Positions 36,371 to 43,728 of a stretch of DNA of 64,000 nucleotides are shown piece by piece. Made by a program: the position numbers and the translations under genes. The stretch is from assembly GCA_958296245.1 (NCBI GenBank), contig OY282458.1, positions 2,360,197-2,424,196 on the forward strand, written 5' to 3'. The notes beneath the pieces are model-generated. The model did not search any database and was not told where the DNA came from. It saw nothing but the letters and a program-made list of their open reading frames with translations. Position 1 is the first letter of the stretch, and every line of letters starts with the position of its first letter. Source of the DNA: an uncultured Dehalococcoidia bacterium. GTDB taxonomy: Bacteria > Chloroflexota > Dehalococcoidia > Lucifugimonadales > G958296245.

Positions 36371-36568
36371 GGTCCAAGTAGAGACCGGCGCCGCCGCGAG
36401 GGCCTCCCGGAGAGGGCTCATGCCGGCGCCGAGAACCGAACCGCCCACTAATCTCCCTCGGGGTGTGAGAGGGGTGCACCCCACCTCCACATAGGGCGGG
36501 CGGGAATCTCATCAATACAATGATGTTGGACCACTAGTAGAGCGCCCAAGACAAGAAAGGACACGCCA

Positions 36569-38401
36569 ATGCCCAAGACCTACGCCGGCTCTCATCAGCA
36601 GTACGACGTCATCTGCGACTCCAACGTCATGGTCTCGATGCGGGACGGCGTACGGCTCGCCGCTGACATATACAGGCCCGCGCTCGGCGGCCGCCCCGCG
36701 GACGGCCCATTCCCGGTCATACTGGAGCGCACCCCATACGACAAGTTGCTGCCGAGGGCCGTGGCACAGGCGAAATACTACGCGCGGCGCGGCTACGTCT
36801 GCGTCAGCCAGGACGTGAGGGGCCGCTACGAGTCCGAGGGGGAATGGTACGCCTTCGCCAAGGAGGCGCCGGACGGCTACGACACCGTCGAGTGGCTGGC
36901 CGCCCAGCCGTGGAGCAACGGCCGCATAGGTACGAAAGGCGGGTCTTACTCAGGCAGCGACCAGGCCGCGCTGGCGACCCTCGATCCTCCCCACCTTGAG
37001 ACGATGATCGTCGCCGTCGGGGCCTCGAACTACTTCCACAGTTCCATGAGGCAGAACGGCGCCCTGGAGCAGCGTTTTCACGTCTACGTCTACCGCATGG
37101 CCGCCACCAGCAAGGAGGCTGCCGCCGACCCCGAGCTCAAGGCCGCGCTCGCCAAGGCCTTCAAGCAAGACATCCCGCAGATCGTGCGGCAATTCCCCAT
37201 GAAGGAAGGAGCGACCGTTCTGAGCCGCCTGCCGTCGTACGAGCGCTGGGCCATAGACATCATGATCCACGGGGAGTACGACGACTACTGGAAGCAGCGG
37301 GGTTACGCCATCTCCGAGTACTACGAAGAGCACGCCGACGTGCCGACCCTATATCTGGGCGGGTGGTATGACTCCTACGCGCGCAACACCTGCGAGAGCT
37401 ACGCGGCGCTCAGCAAGGCCAAGACCTCCCGGCAGATGCTTCTCATGGGACCGTGGACACACGGGCAGTATGAGGTCACGTTCGCCGGTGAAGTCGACTT
37501 TGGGCCGGAGTCGACCATCAACCAGAACGACCTGCAACTCGCGTGGTTCGACCGGTATCTCAAGGGGATGGACTCCGAGGCAGCGTACTGGCCGCCGGTA
37601 CGCTTCTTCACCATGGGAACCGGGGACCGAAAGGTAGACCACGAGGGCCGCCTGAGGAGGGGCGGGTACTGGCGCGGCGGGCAGGACTGGCCCCTGCCCA
37701 ACACCCGCTTCACTCCGTACTACCTCCGCGCCGGCTCGACCCTTTCGGAGTCCAGGGCGGACGAAGGGGAAGAGGAGGAGTCCCGGTTCACATTCGACCC
37801 TAGGGACCCTGTGCCGACGATAGGAGGCGGCCTCTCCGCCGCAGACAACGTAATGAGGCCCGGGGCCTTCGACCAGCGGGGCCGCCCGGATTTCATCGGA
37901 TGCAGGGACACGCTGCCCCTCAACTACCGGGGCGACGTGCTGAGCTTCCAGACGCCGCCGCTAGAGGACGACTTGGAGGTGACGGGGCCTGTGGAGATGC
38001 GCCTATGGGCCTCGTCTTCGGCGCCCGACACCGACTTCACGGCAAAGCTGTCGGACGTGTTCCCGGCGGACCCCGACTACCCCGACGGCCTCGCCATCAA
38101 CATCACCGACTCCATAATCCGCGCTAGGTACCGCAACGGCTACGACGCGCCCGAACCGTTGGAGCCGGGCACGCCTTACGAATTCGTCTTCCAGCTCTAC
38201 CCGACCTCAACCATCTTCCGTAAGGGGCATCGGATCAGGCTGGACGTGAGCAGCAGCAATTGGCCCCGGTTCGACGTGAACCCGAACACGGGGGGGCCTC
38301 TGGGACGCGACCAGAGCTACCGCACGGCGACCCAGACCGTCTACCACAGCGCGGACATGCCGTCCCGCGTGGTACTGCCCATCCAACCGGCAACAGCCTG
38401 A
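36569..38401 (+). CDS. CocE/NonD family (S15-like) hydrolase
   Basis: 610 residues. The N-terminal alpha/beta-hydrolase domain has MVSMRDGVRLAADIYRP, ERTPYDK and the nucleophile elbow GTKGGSYSGSDQAALA (Ser near residue 137). The C-terminal beta-sandwich domain ends with the family pattern GHRIRLDVSSSNWPRFDVNPNTGGPL. Members cleave esters or X-Pro dipeptides; substrate here unknown. The preceding gap carries GGGGTGCACCCC (36471-36482), a perfect palindrome of unknown role. Confidence 0.92.
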   Translation: MPKTYAGSHQQYDVICDSNVMVSMRDGVRLAADIYRPALGGRPADGPFPVILERTPYDKLLPRAVAQAKYYARRGYVCVSQDVRGRYESEGEWYAFAKEAPDGYDTVEWLAAQPWSNGRIGTKGGSYSGSDQAALATLDPPHLETMIVAVGASNYFHSSMRQNGALEQRFHVYVYRMAATSKEAAADPELKAALAKAFKQDIPQIVRQFPMKEGATVLSRLPSYERWAIDIMIHGEYDDYWKQRGYAISEYYEEHADVPTLYLGGWYDSYARNTCESYAALSKAKTSRQMLLMGPWTHGQYEVTFAGEVDFGPESTINQNDLQLAWFDRYLKGMDSEAAYWPPVRFFTMGTGDRKVDHEGRLRRGGYWRGGQDWPLPNTRFTPYYLRAGSTLSESRADEGEEEESRFTFDPRDPVPTIGGGLSAADNVMRPGAFDQRGRPDFIGCRDTLPLNYRGDVLSFQTPPLEDDLEVTGPVEMRLWASSSAPDTDFTAKLSDVFPADPDYPDGLAINITDSIIRARYRNGYDAPEPLEPGTPYEFVFQLYPTSTIFRKGHRIRLDVSSSNWPRFDVNPNTGGPLGRDQSYRTATQTVYHSADMPSRVVLPIQPATA

Positions 38402-38520
38402 GCCCGATACCAACGTCTGCATTAGCGCGCTGAGGCTGTTCAGGCTCGCCTGGAACCCTTGACACTTCCGGTTGACATGCCAGCCGCCGCCAACTAGGCT
38501 GTGCCTACATTTTCAGTGGA

Positions 38521-38536
38521 CGTCTCCCGGGAGACG
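38521..38536. promoter_or_regulatory. 16-bp perfect palindrome upstream of the 587-residue gene
   Basis: CGTCTCCCGGGAGACG is a perfect 16-bp inverted repeat about 145 bases before the start at 38680. It has no T-tract, so it is not an intrinsic terminator. An operator is possible; chance cannot be excluded in GC-rich DNA. TTGACA occurs twice just upstream (near 38460 and 38472). Confidence 0.35.
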
Positions 38537-38679
38537 GATACAGCGGGAGCGCCGCCTTTCTATCTTAACTAAGGAAGCAGGATTCCCGCTTTCGAGGGTG
38601 TTCAAACTCCAGAATCCCGTTCATGGCGGCGCCGGGGCAACCTGACATTTAGCGCAAAGGCATTATCGGAGGAGCCACA

Positions 38680-40443
38680 ATGAACAGCGGCATGACCGAC
38701 CTCTTCGGCGACCGGTGGTTGAGCGGCCGTCCCATATTCAAAGGTGACTTGAACAAGGGTGAGCCCTCCGACGGCCTATACCCAGGCGCCAAGGCTAGGC
38801 ACTGGCGAATGTTGGAATACGACGCTTCGGGGGTTTCGGGGGTGATGCTCCGCGCCGATTCCGAAACCGACGCGCCGGACCTGACGTACCGACCCGGCGT
38901 GAAGGGCTGGCACGCCATCTCCATCGGCGTGATGCCTGAGATGTCGGAGCGGGTGGAGGTTCTCACCCGCCTAACGGGCGACGACACCTTCTCTATACTG
39001 ACCGCTTCCAACGTGGAACGCGACGACAGGCACTCGCTGCAGGAGCTGTTCTGGAAGGTGGACGACCTGACCGGCAAGGACATCGTCTTTTCGCAGCCCA
39101 AGCTACAGGTGGCCCTTGGCGACAGCCCCGGCTCCGAGCTATGTACGGACGTGCGCATAGCTTACGTAAAGCTGACGCCCCTCTCCGAATCGGAGCTCGC
39201 CGCATACAGGGCTGACGCTGACCGGAACGATACGGGGCGCCTGTACGGCCATAACGACGCCCACGGGCTCCACTACGGCGACCGCCCCACGGACGCCGAG
39301 GGGATACGGAGGCATATAGAGTTCTTCAGGAATACCGACTTTTCACGGGTCTATTGGGAGTGCGGCATGGGAGACCTGCTCTACTACCTCGGCAAGGCGG
39401 GCAGGCTTTCCACGCTGGAAGGCTTGGACGACTTCGCGCACCAAGGGGACCGGCTGCACCGGGAGAGTTGGCAGGTACTGCAACGCAAGGGCATCGATCC
39501 TTTCAGGGTGGCCTTGGACCACACGCGGGACATGGGGATGGAGTTCCACGCCAGCTACCGCCCGGCGGGCTTCAAGTTCCCGCCGGCGCATGACCACTTC
39601 GACTTTGGAGACTCGTTCTACGAAAGGCATCCGGAATTGAGGGGCGCCGACCGCGAAGGAAACGTCACCCCCCGCATCGCATACAGCCACCCGGAAACGC
39701 GCCAATACGCAGTGTCGCTCCTGCGGGAGGTGGCCGCGAATTACGACGTGGACGGGGTATGCTTGCTGTACAACCGCAGACCGCCCTTCTCCGAATACGA
39801 GGCCCCCCTGACGAAGGGCTTCATGGAGAAGTACGGGGAGGACCCGCGCCGACTCGACGACGACGATCCGCGGTGGCTGACGTACCGGTGCGGCGTATTG
39901 ACGCAGTTCATGCGTGAGGTGCGGGCAGCTATGGACGACGAGGCCCGCAAGCAGGGGCGCCGCCGCATCAAGGTGTCCGCCATCGTGATGCGCGACGCTG
40001 CGGAGAACCTCTACTACGGCATGGACCTCAAGACGTGGATATCCGAGGGTATCGTGGATACGCTGATACCTTACACGTCGGCTGTCTTCCTAGACAGCGC
40101 GGCGGACTCGTGGACGAACCCTCACGGCGCCGATTACTTCGTGGGGCTCACCAAGGGCACCTCAACCGAGTTGGCGATGAGTTTGCTGCCGCGGCAGATG
40201 AGCGCCGAGACGTACCGCGAGAGGGCCGCCGGGCTGTACGGCGTGGGGGTGGAGAACTTCTTCTTCTGGGACTGCACGCCGGGGCGAGGCAGCTATTCGG
40301 ACTCTTGGAGCGCGCTTCGACGCCTCGGGCACAAGGAGGAGGTCGAGGCATGGGCCAAGGCGGGCAAGCCCGCTCTGTCTGCGCCTACAGTACCGCTCAG
40401 GTCCCTTGACGGGTGGAACCTGTCCTACGGGACACCCGGATAG
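38680..40443 (+). CDS. Unrecognised 587-residue protein, possibly glycoside-hydrolase-like
   Basis: No family recognised with confidence. The first ~185 residues look like an all-beta domain (TYRPGVKGWHAISIGVMPEM, VQVALGDSPGSELCTDVRI-like strands). The rest looks like a TIM barrel: FFRNTDFSRVYWECGMGD, GMEFHASYRPAGFKF, NYDVDGVCLLYNRRPPF, RRIKVSAIVMRD and ISEGIVDTLIPYTSA have the strand-loop spacing seen in GHL10/DUF187-type glycosyl-hydrolase-like proteins. No signal peptide is visible. Shine-Dalgarno GGAGGAG precedes the ATG. Proposed role: carbohydrate processing in the cytoplasm; this is an inference only. Confidence 0.8.
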   Translation: MNSGMTDLFGDRWLSGRPIFKGDLNKGEPSDGLYPGAKARHWRMLEYDASGVSGVMLRADSETDAPDLTYRPGVKGWHAISIGVMPEMSERVEVLTRLTGDDTFSILTASNVERDDRHSLQELFWKVDDLTGKDIVFSQPKLQVALGDSPGSELCTDVRIAYVKLTPLSESELAAYRADADRNDTGRLYGHNDAHGLHYGDRPTDAEGIRRHIEFFRNTDFSRVYWECGMGDLLYYLGKAGRLSTLEGLDDFAHQGDRLHRESWQVLQRKGIDPFRVALDHTRDMGMEFHASYRPAGFKFPPAHDHFDFGDSFYERHPELRGADREGNVTPRIAYSHPETRQYAVSLLREVAANYDVDGVCLLYNRRPPFSEYEAPLTKGFMEKYGEDPRRLDDDDPRWLTYRCGVLTQFMREVRAAMDDEARKQGRRRIKVSAIVMRDAAENLYYGMDLKTWISEGIVDTLIPYTSAVFLDSAADSWTNPHGADYFVGLTKGTSTELAMSLLPRQMSAETYRERAAGLYGVGVENFFFWDCTPGRGSYSDSWSALRRLGHKEEVEAWAKAGKPALSAPTVPLRSLDGWNLSYGTPG

Positions 40444-40483
40444 GCTTCATACGGCCCCCGGTGGGAGGGACGCGCGTCTCCTC

Positions 40484-40782
40484 GGAACTTGTTCAGACTT
40501 GGTGAGGAGTGCGGGGGGAATTGTCCCCCTCGCCGCCCTCCACTGTTTTGTCGTTCAGGAGCGCAGCACCGTTTTGTCATTCTGAGGAGCGCAGCGACGA
40601 AGAATCTAAAGTCATTGCACAGGCGCCGCGCCGTCGAGGAATGGACCGCCCAATAGCAGGCCTCAGATTCCTCACTCCGCTGGCGCTGCGTTCGGAATGA
40701 CAATTTGGGAGGGCTCTCGCGTCGCCTGATAATTTGGGAAGGGCTCTCACGGTCCGCCTGACGGAAGACTGAACAGAGTAAC
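40484..40782. mobile_element. MITE-like element with IS66-like ends and inner repeat
   Basis: About 299 bases. Left end GGAACTTGTTCAGACTT and right end (reverse complement) GTTACTCTGTTCAGTCTT are imperfect inverted repeats of the same type as the elements at 27750 and 48358. Flanking octamers (GTCTCCTC and GTCCGCCC) match at five of eight positions, so any target duplication has decayed. Inside, 40575-40702 is an inverted copy of the repeat core at 48462-48592. No coding region. Confidence 0.6.
40575..40702 (-). repeat. Dispersed repeat core, copy 1
   Basis: Begins TGTCATTCTGAGGAGCGCAG and ends CTGCGTTCGGAATGACA, so its ends are themselves imperfectly inverted. The reverse complement matches 48462-48592 closely over its length. 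This type of intergenic repeat is common in environmental bacterial genomes. Confidence 0.7.
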
Positions 40783-40801
40783 GTCCGCCCGGCTTCCCGC
40801 T

Positions 40802-41980
40802 TCACGCCGATTCGGGGAGCCAACCCCACGGGCGAGGGCCCCAATCCGGCGAGACTACGCCGCCGCCCTTGATGGTGACGACGGGCGCCAAGGCCGTGGA
40901 GCCGTGGAGCTTGCCGCCGTCGGCGTCCGGGAAGACCCACCGGCCCGCAACCTGCTCCAGCACCGTCACGTCCGCAGGGCGTCCCGGCGCCAGGCTGCCG
41001 GCGGCGTGATGGATCCCCAAGGCTCGGGCGGGGTTTGTGGTGGTGCGGCGGATGACGTCCTCCAGGGAGAGCCCCAACGCAATGAACCGGGCCATTATGG
41101 AGGTCAGGCTGTGGACCACGCCCAGCCGCCCCGGGCCGGTGATGTCGCTGCTGATCGTGTCGGGCAGCAGATCTTGGTCCAAGGCGCGCTTGGCCACGTC
41201 GAAGTTGAAGTTCTGGCGTCCGTGCGCCGCGTCTAGGACGACCCCGCGCTCCCGCGCCTCGATGATCTCCGGCAAGAGGACGCCGGCATCGTCAAGGATA
41301 CGGCCAGGGTTGCCGGTGTACAAGTGGGTGACGACGTCGCCGGGCTCAAGCAGAGGCAGGAGGTCTCGAGTGAGCACGGGGCCGTCCCCTTCCTGAAAGC
41401 GGTCGCCGATATGGACCATCAGGGGCACGCCGCCTTCGACGGCGGCGGTCTTGGCGAGCTTGATCATCTCGATGCCCAGGGAGACGACCCCAGGCCCGGC
41501 CGCTCTGACCTTGACGCCCTTGACCAAGGGCTTGTTGCTCCGTACAACCCTGATCGTCTCGTCCAAGTCTATGTCGTCCCGGTCCCGTATCTCCGGCATA
41601 CGCGCCAAGCCGAGTCCGGCAATGTGCACCAGACAGAATATCCGGGTCTCTGCACAGGGTACGACGTAGTCGCGGAGGCCCTCGAAGGTCTGCGAGCCGG
41701 CGCTTCCAGCGTCCAGGAGGGTCGTAACGCCGGACTTGACCCCGGCGACGTCGGCTTCAAGGCCGGATTCGGTAACGCCCCGGTAGACGTGGGCGTGAAT
41801 ATCCACGAGGCCGGGCGTAACGAGCTTGCCGCTCACGTCCAGTACACGGGTCTGCTCGTCGGGCTCGATCTTCTCGGCGACGGCGGAGATCAACCCGTTT
41901 TCGACTGCGACGTCAGCCCTGCCTCGGAAGGAACGTGACGGGTCTATGACCTCCCCGCCCTTGAGAATCAGATCGGTCAT
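40802..41980 (-). CDS. Amidohydrolase/deacetylase family metallohydrolase (dihydroorotase-like)
   Basis: 392 residues from MTDLILKGGEVIDPSRSF; upstream in-frame codons are not conserved. Metal-binding motifs: HxH in LVDIHAHVYRG (about residues 60-64), the Lys region KGVKVRAAGPG, His in GDVVTHLYTGNPG, His in VLDAAHGRQNF and Asp in TISSDITGPGR. These match the EF_0837/AHA_3915-type branch of dihydroorotase-like enzymes, whose members act on N-acyl amino acids or ureido compounds. No pyrimidine genes are adjacent, so dihydroorotase itself is unlikely. Confidence 0.88.
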   Translation of the reverse strand: MTDLILKGGEVIDPSRSFRGRADVAVENGLISAVAEKIEPDEQTRVLDVSGKLVTPGLVDIHAHVYRGVTESGLEADVAGVKSGVTTLLDAGSAGSQTFEGLRDYVVPCAETRIFCLVHIAGLGLARMPEIRDRDDIDLDETIRVVRSNKPLVKGVKVRAAGPGVVSLGIEMIKLAKTAAVEGGVPLMVHIGDRFQEGDGPVLTRDLLPLLEPGDVVTHLYTGNPGRILDDAGVLLPEIIEARERGVVLDAAHGRQNFNFDVAKRALDQDLLPDTISSDITGPGRLGVVHSLTSIMARFIALGLSLEDVIRRTTTNPARALGIHHAAGSLAPGRPADVTVLEQVAGRWVFPDADGGKLHGSTALAPVVTIKGGGVVSPDWGPRPWGWLPESA

Positions 41981-42180
41981 GAGGCGCCTCCCACGGTGAC
42001 GGTACGAAATTGCCGGCGCTGCAAGAATACCAGAACGCAGCCCTCCCGCGGTCAGCATCCTGAGCCGGTCGGAGTCGGTGAGGAGCGGACGCACGCCTTG
42101 AGTGAACCCCTCCACGGGCTCGTCCCTAAATACCTCCGATCAACGGCATCGGCTCGTTACGCAACTCTCACAATCGCCTA

Positions 42181-42222
42181 TTGACAAGATTAGAGTTGTG
42201 GTGTATCTTCGTTACACGTAAC
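42181..42222 (+). promoter_or_regulatory. Predicted promoter with inverted repeat at the start site
   Basis: TTGACA (42181-42186), a 17-base spacer and TATCTT (42204-42209) form a good promoter for the three-gene island. GTTACACGTAAC (42211-42222) just downstream has 5-bp inverted arms around AC and would cover the transcription start, a position suitable for a repressor. Confidence 0.6.
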
Positions 42223-42248
42223 TATAGATGCTCGAAAGGGGGCGCGAA

Positions 42249-42482
42249 ATGAACAGTGGCAAGAATGGTGAGCGCGGCAAGCACGAACCCGAGAACGCTC
42301 GGCAGAAGGACAGGGCGGGGTTCGTGAGCGGTGTCCGTGAGAACCTGGGCAAGGAGTTGGACGGCGTCGATCGAGTCGTCCGAATGGGTCTGGGAACCGG
42401 CAAGGACGTCGCCGCGAGCGTGGGCGGGTCTATAGGAGAGACACTGAAGAGCCGGGCGCCGCGCCGGGGTCTTGAGGCCTAG
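42249..42482 (+). CDS. Small charged protein of unknown function
   Basis: 77 residues from MNSGKNGERGKHEPENARQ, with a GGGGG-type Shine-Dalgarno upstream; an in-frame ATG at 42228 would add seven residues. The N-terminal half is rich in Lys, Glu, Asn and Gly. The C-terminal half (NLGKELDGVDRVVRMGLGTGKDVAASVGG) could form an amphipathic helix. It is the first gene of the plus-strand island and precedes the zinc-ribbon gene by 42 bases. No family recognised. Confidence 0.6.
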   Translation: MNSGKNGERGKHEPENARQKDRAGFVSGVRENLGKELDGVDRVVRMGLGTGKDVAASVGGSIGETLKSRAPRRGLEA

Positions 42483-42524
42483 AGTGCGCGGAGCGAGTAG
42501 GCCCTAACAAAAAGGAGTTTATAC

Positions 42525-43655
42525 ATGTGGCACGTAATTGCTGAAGAAGAGACGAGGTGTTCCGAGTGCTTCCACAGTATCCCGGCCGGCTCGAGGTGTC
42601 TGTCACAGATGCCGATGGAGCTGCCGGACGGGTCCCGGCGGGGCGTGGGAGAGAACTACTGCATCGGCTGCTCGAGATGCAGTCTGAAGGGAAACAGGCA
42701 GCCCTGCTACGTGCGGCGGCTCAGCCACTGGTACGCACCCAAGGAGACGGTCGAGGTGGATACCCCCTGCGGCCACTGCGGCGAGACCGTGCCGGAGGGT
42801 ACGCGGACCTTCGCGCAGAGGGTCTACGTCGGTATCGAGGATGAAACGGAATCCGCTTCCGACGGCACGGAAGCTCGTACCGGCGGATCTGCCGCCGCTG
42901 CCGCCGCAGGCGCCGGAGCCGCCAGGCCGACGCCCGCCGTATGGAATAATCTCAGCGCCGCGACCCAAAGGAAGTTCCAGACTGGCGGTCTGGGCGGCCC
43001 CCGCGGAATCCGGTCCCCAAAGATGGGCCAACGATTGTTCGAGCGCACCATTCCGAAATCGACCCGCAACTTGGGCGAAGGCGCCGTCAAGGACTACATG
43101 AAGGGAAAGCACTTCAGCCATATAAAGTCGGTGAGCAATTCGCCCCGTCTTGCCAAGGCGCCCAGCAACATAGTCTTGGAGGACGCCAGTAAGAATCTAT
43201 CCCGCGGCAGCCGAAACATGACCCGCGCCGAGGCTGCCGCCACAAAGTCGGCGGGACGCGGACCCGCCACGGCGATACGCATGACGGCCCGGGCCCGAGG
43301 CGCCCTGAGGAGCGGAGTCATGGCCGCGGCCATGGAAGGCGCGGTTGCAGGGGTGGAGAACTTTCTCCACTGGAGGCGCGGGCGGAAGACAGGGAAAGAA
43401 GCCGTGAAGGACGCCGCTTGGAGCACGGCAACCGCTGGTGCATTTGGCCTCGCAGCGGCTCCGCTGCTTGTGTGGCTGCCGCTGGGACCCCTCGGAATCC
43501 CCGTCGCAATCGCCGGCGGAGCGGTGTGGGCCGGAAGCTCCGTGTACCGCGTTGCCAGGGCCGCCGGACACGACATCCCCCTAGCCGAGGGTTACGTTTT
43601 CTTCTGCAAGGGGCGGGACTGCCCGAGCGGGTTCGCGCGGACCATGGCAGCCTAA
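42525..43655 (+). CDS. Zinc-ribbon protein with hydrophobic C-terminal domain
   Basis: 376 residues, strong Shine-Dalgarno AAGGAG. The N-terminal ~105 residues hold repeated cysteine pairs: CSEC near 11-14, CIGC/SRC near 46-52 and CGHC near 86-89, suggesting two small zinc ribbons. A low-complexity Ala/Gly linker follows. The segment about 185-240 (KGKHFSHIKSVSNSPRLAK, then NIVLEDASKNLSRGSRNMT) has His and Asn spacing that faintly recalls HNH-type nucleases; this is a guess. The C-terminal ~110 residues include a long hydrophobic stretch (GAFGLAAAPLLVWLPLGPLG) and a final Cys pair. Function unknown. Confidence 0.75.
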   Translation: MWHVIAEEETRCSECFHSIPAGSRCLSQMPMELPDGSRRGVGENYCIGCSRCSLKGNRQPCYVRRLSHWYAPKETVEVDTPCGHCGETVPEGTRTFAQRVYVGIEDETESASDGTEARTGGSAAAAAAGAGAARPTPAVWNNLSAATQRKFQTGGLGGPRGIRSPKMGQRLFERTIPKSTRNLGEGAVKDYMKGKHFSHIKSVSNSPRLAKAPSNIVLEDASKNLSRGSRNMTRAEAAATKSAGRGPATAIRMTARARGALRSGVMAAAMEGAVAGVENFLHWRRGRKTGKEAVKDAAWSTATAGAFGLAAAPLLVWLPLGPLGIPVAIAGGAVWAGSSVYRVARAAGHDIPLAEGYVFFCKGRDCPSGFARTMAA

Positions 43656-43691
43656 TCTGGGGTAGAATCATAGACCCTTGACACGACAAGC

Positions 43692-43720
43692 TTGACACAT
43701 AACGATAATATCGTTATGCT
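43692..43720 (+). promoter_or_regulatory. Promoter with overlapping 21-bp palindromic operator
   Basis: TTGACA (43692-43697), a 17-base spacer and TATGCT (43715-43720) form a promoter. The spacer and most of the -10 box are occupied by a near-perfect inverted repeat: arms CATAACGAT (43698-43706) and ATCGTTATG (43710-43718) around AAT. A protein bound here would block RNA polymerase. The predicted start (about 43727-43729) coincides with the ATG of the downstream gene. Confidence 0.75.
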
Positions 43721-43728
43721 TGGTCATT

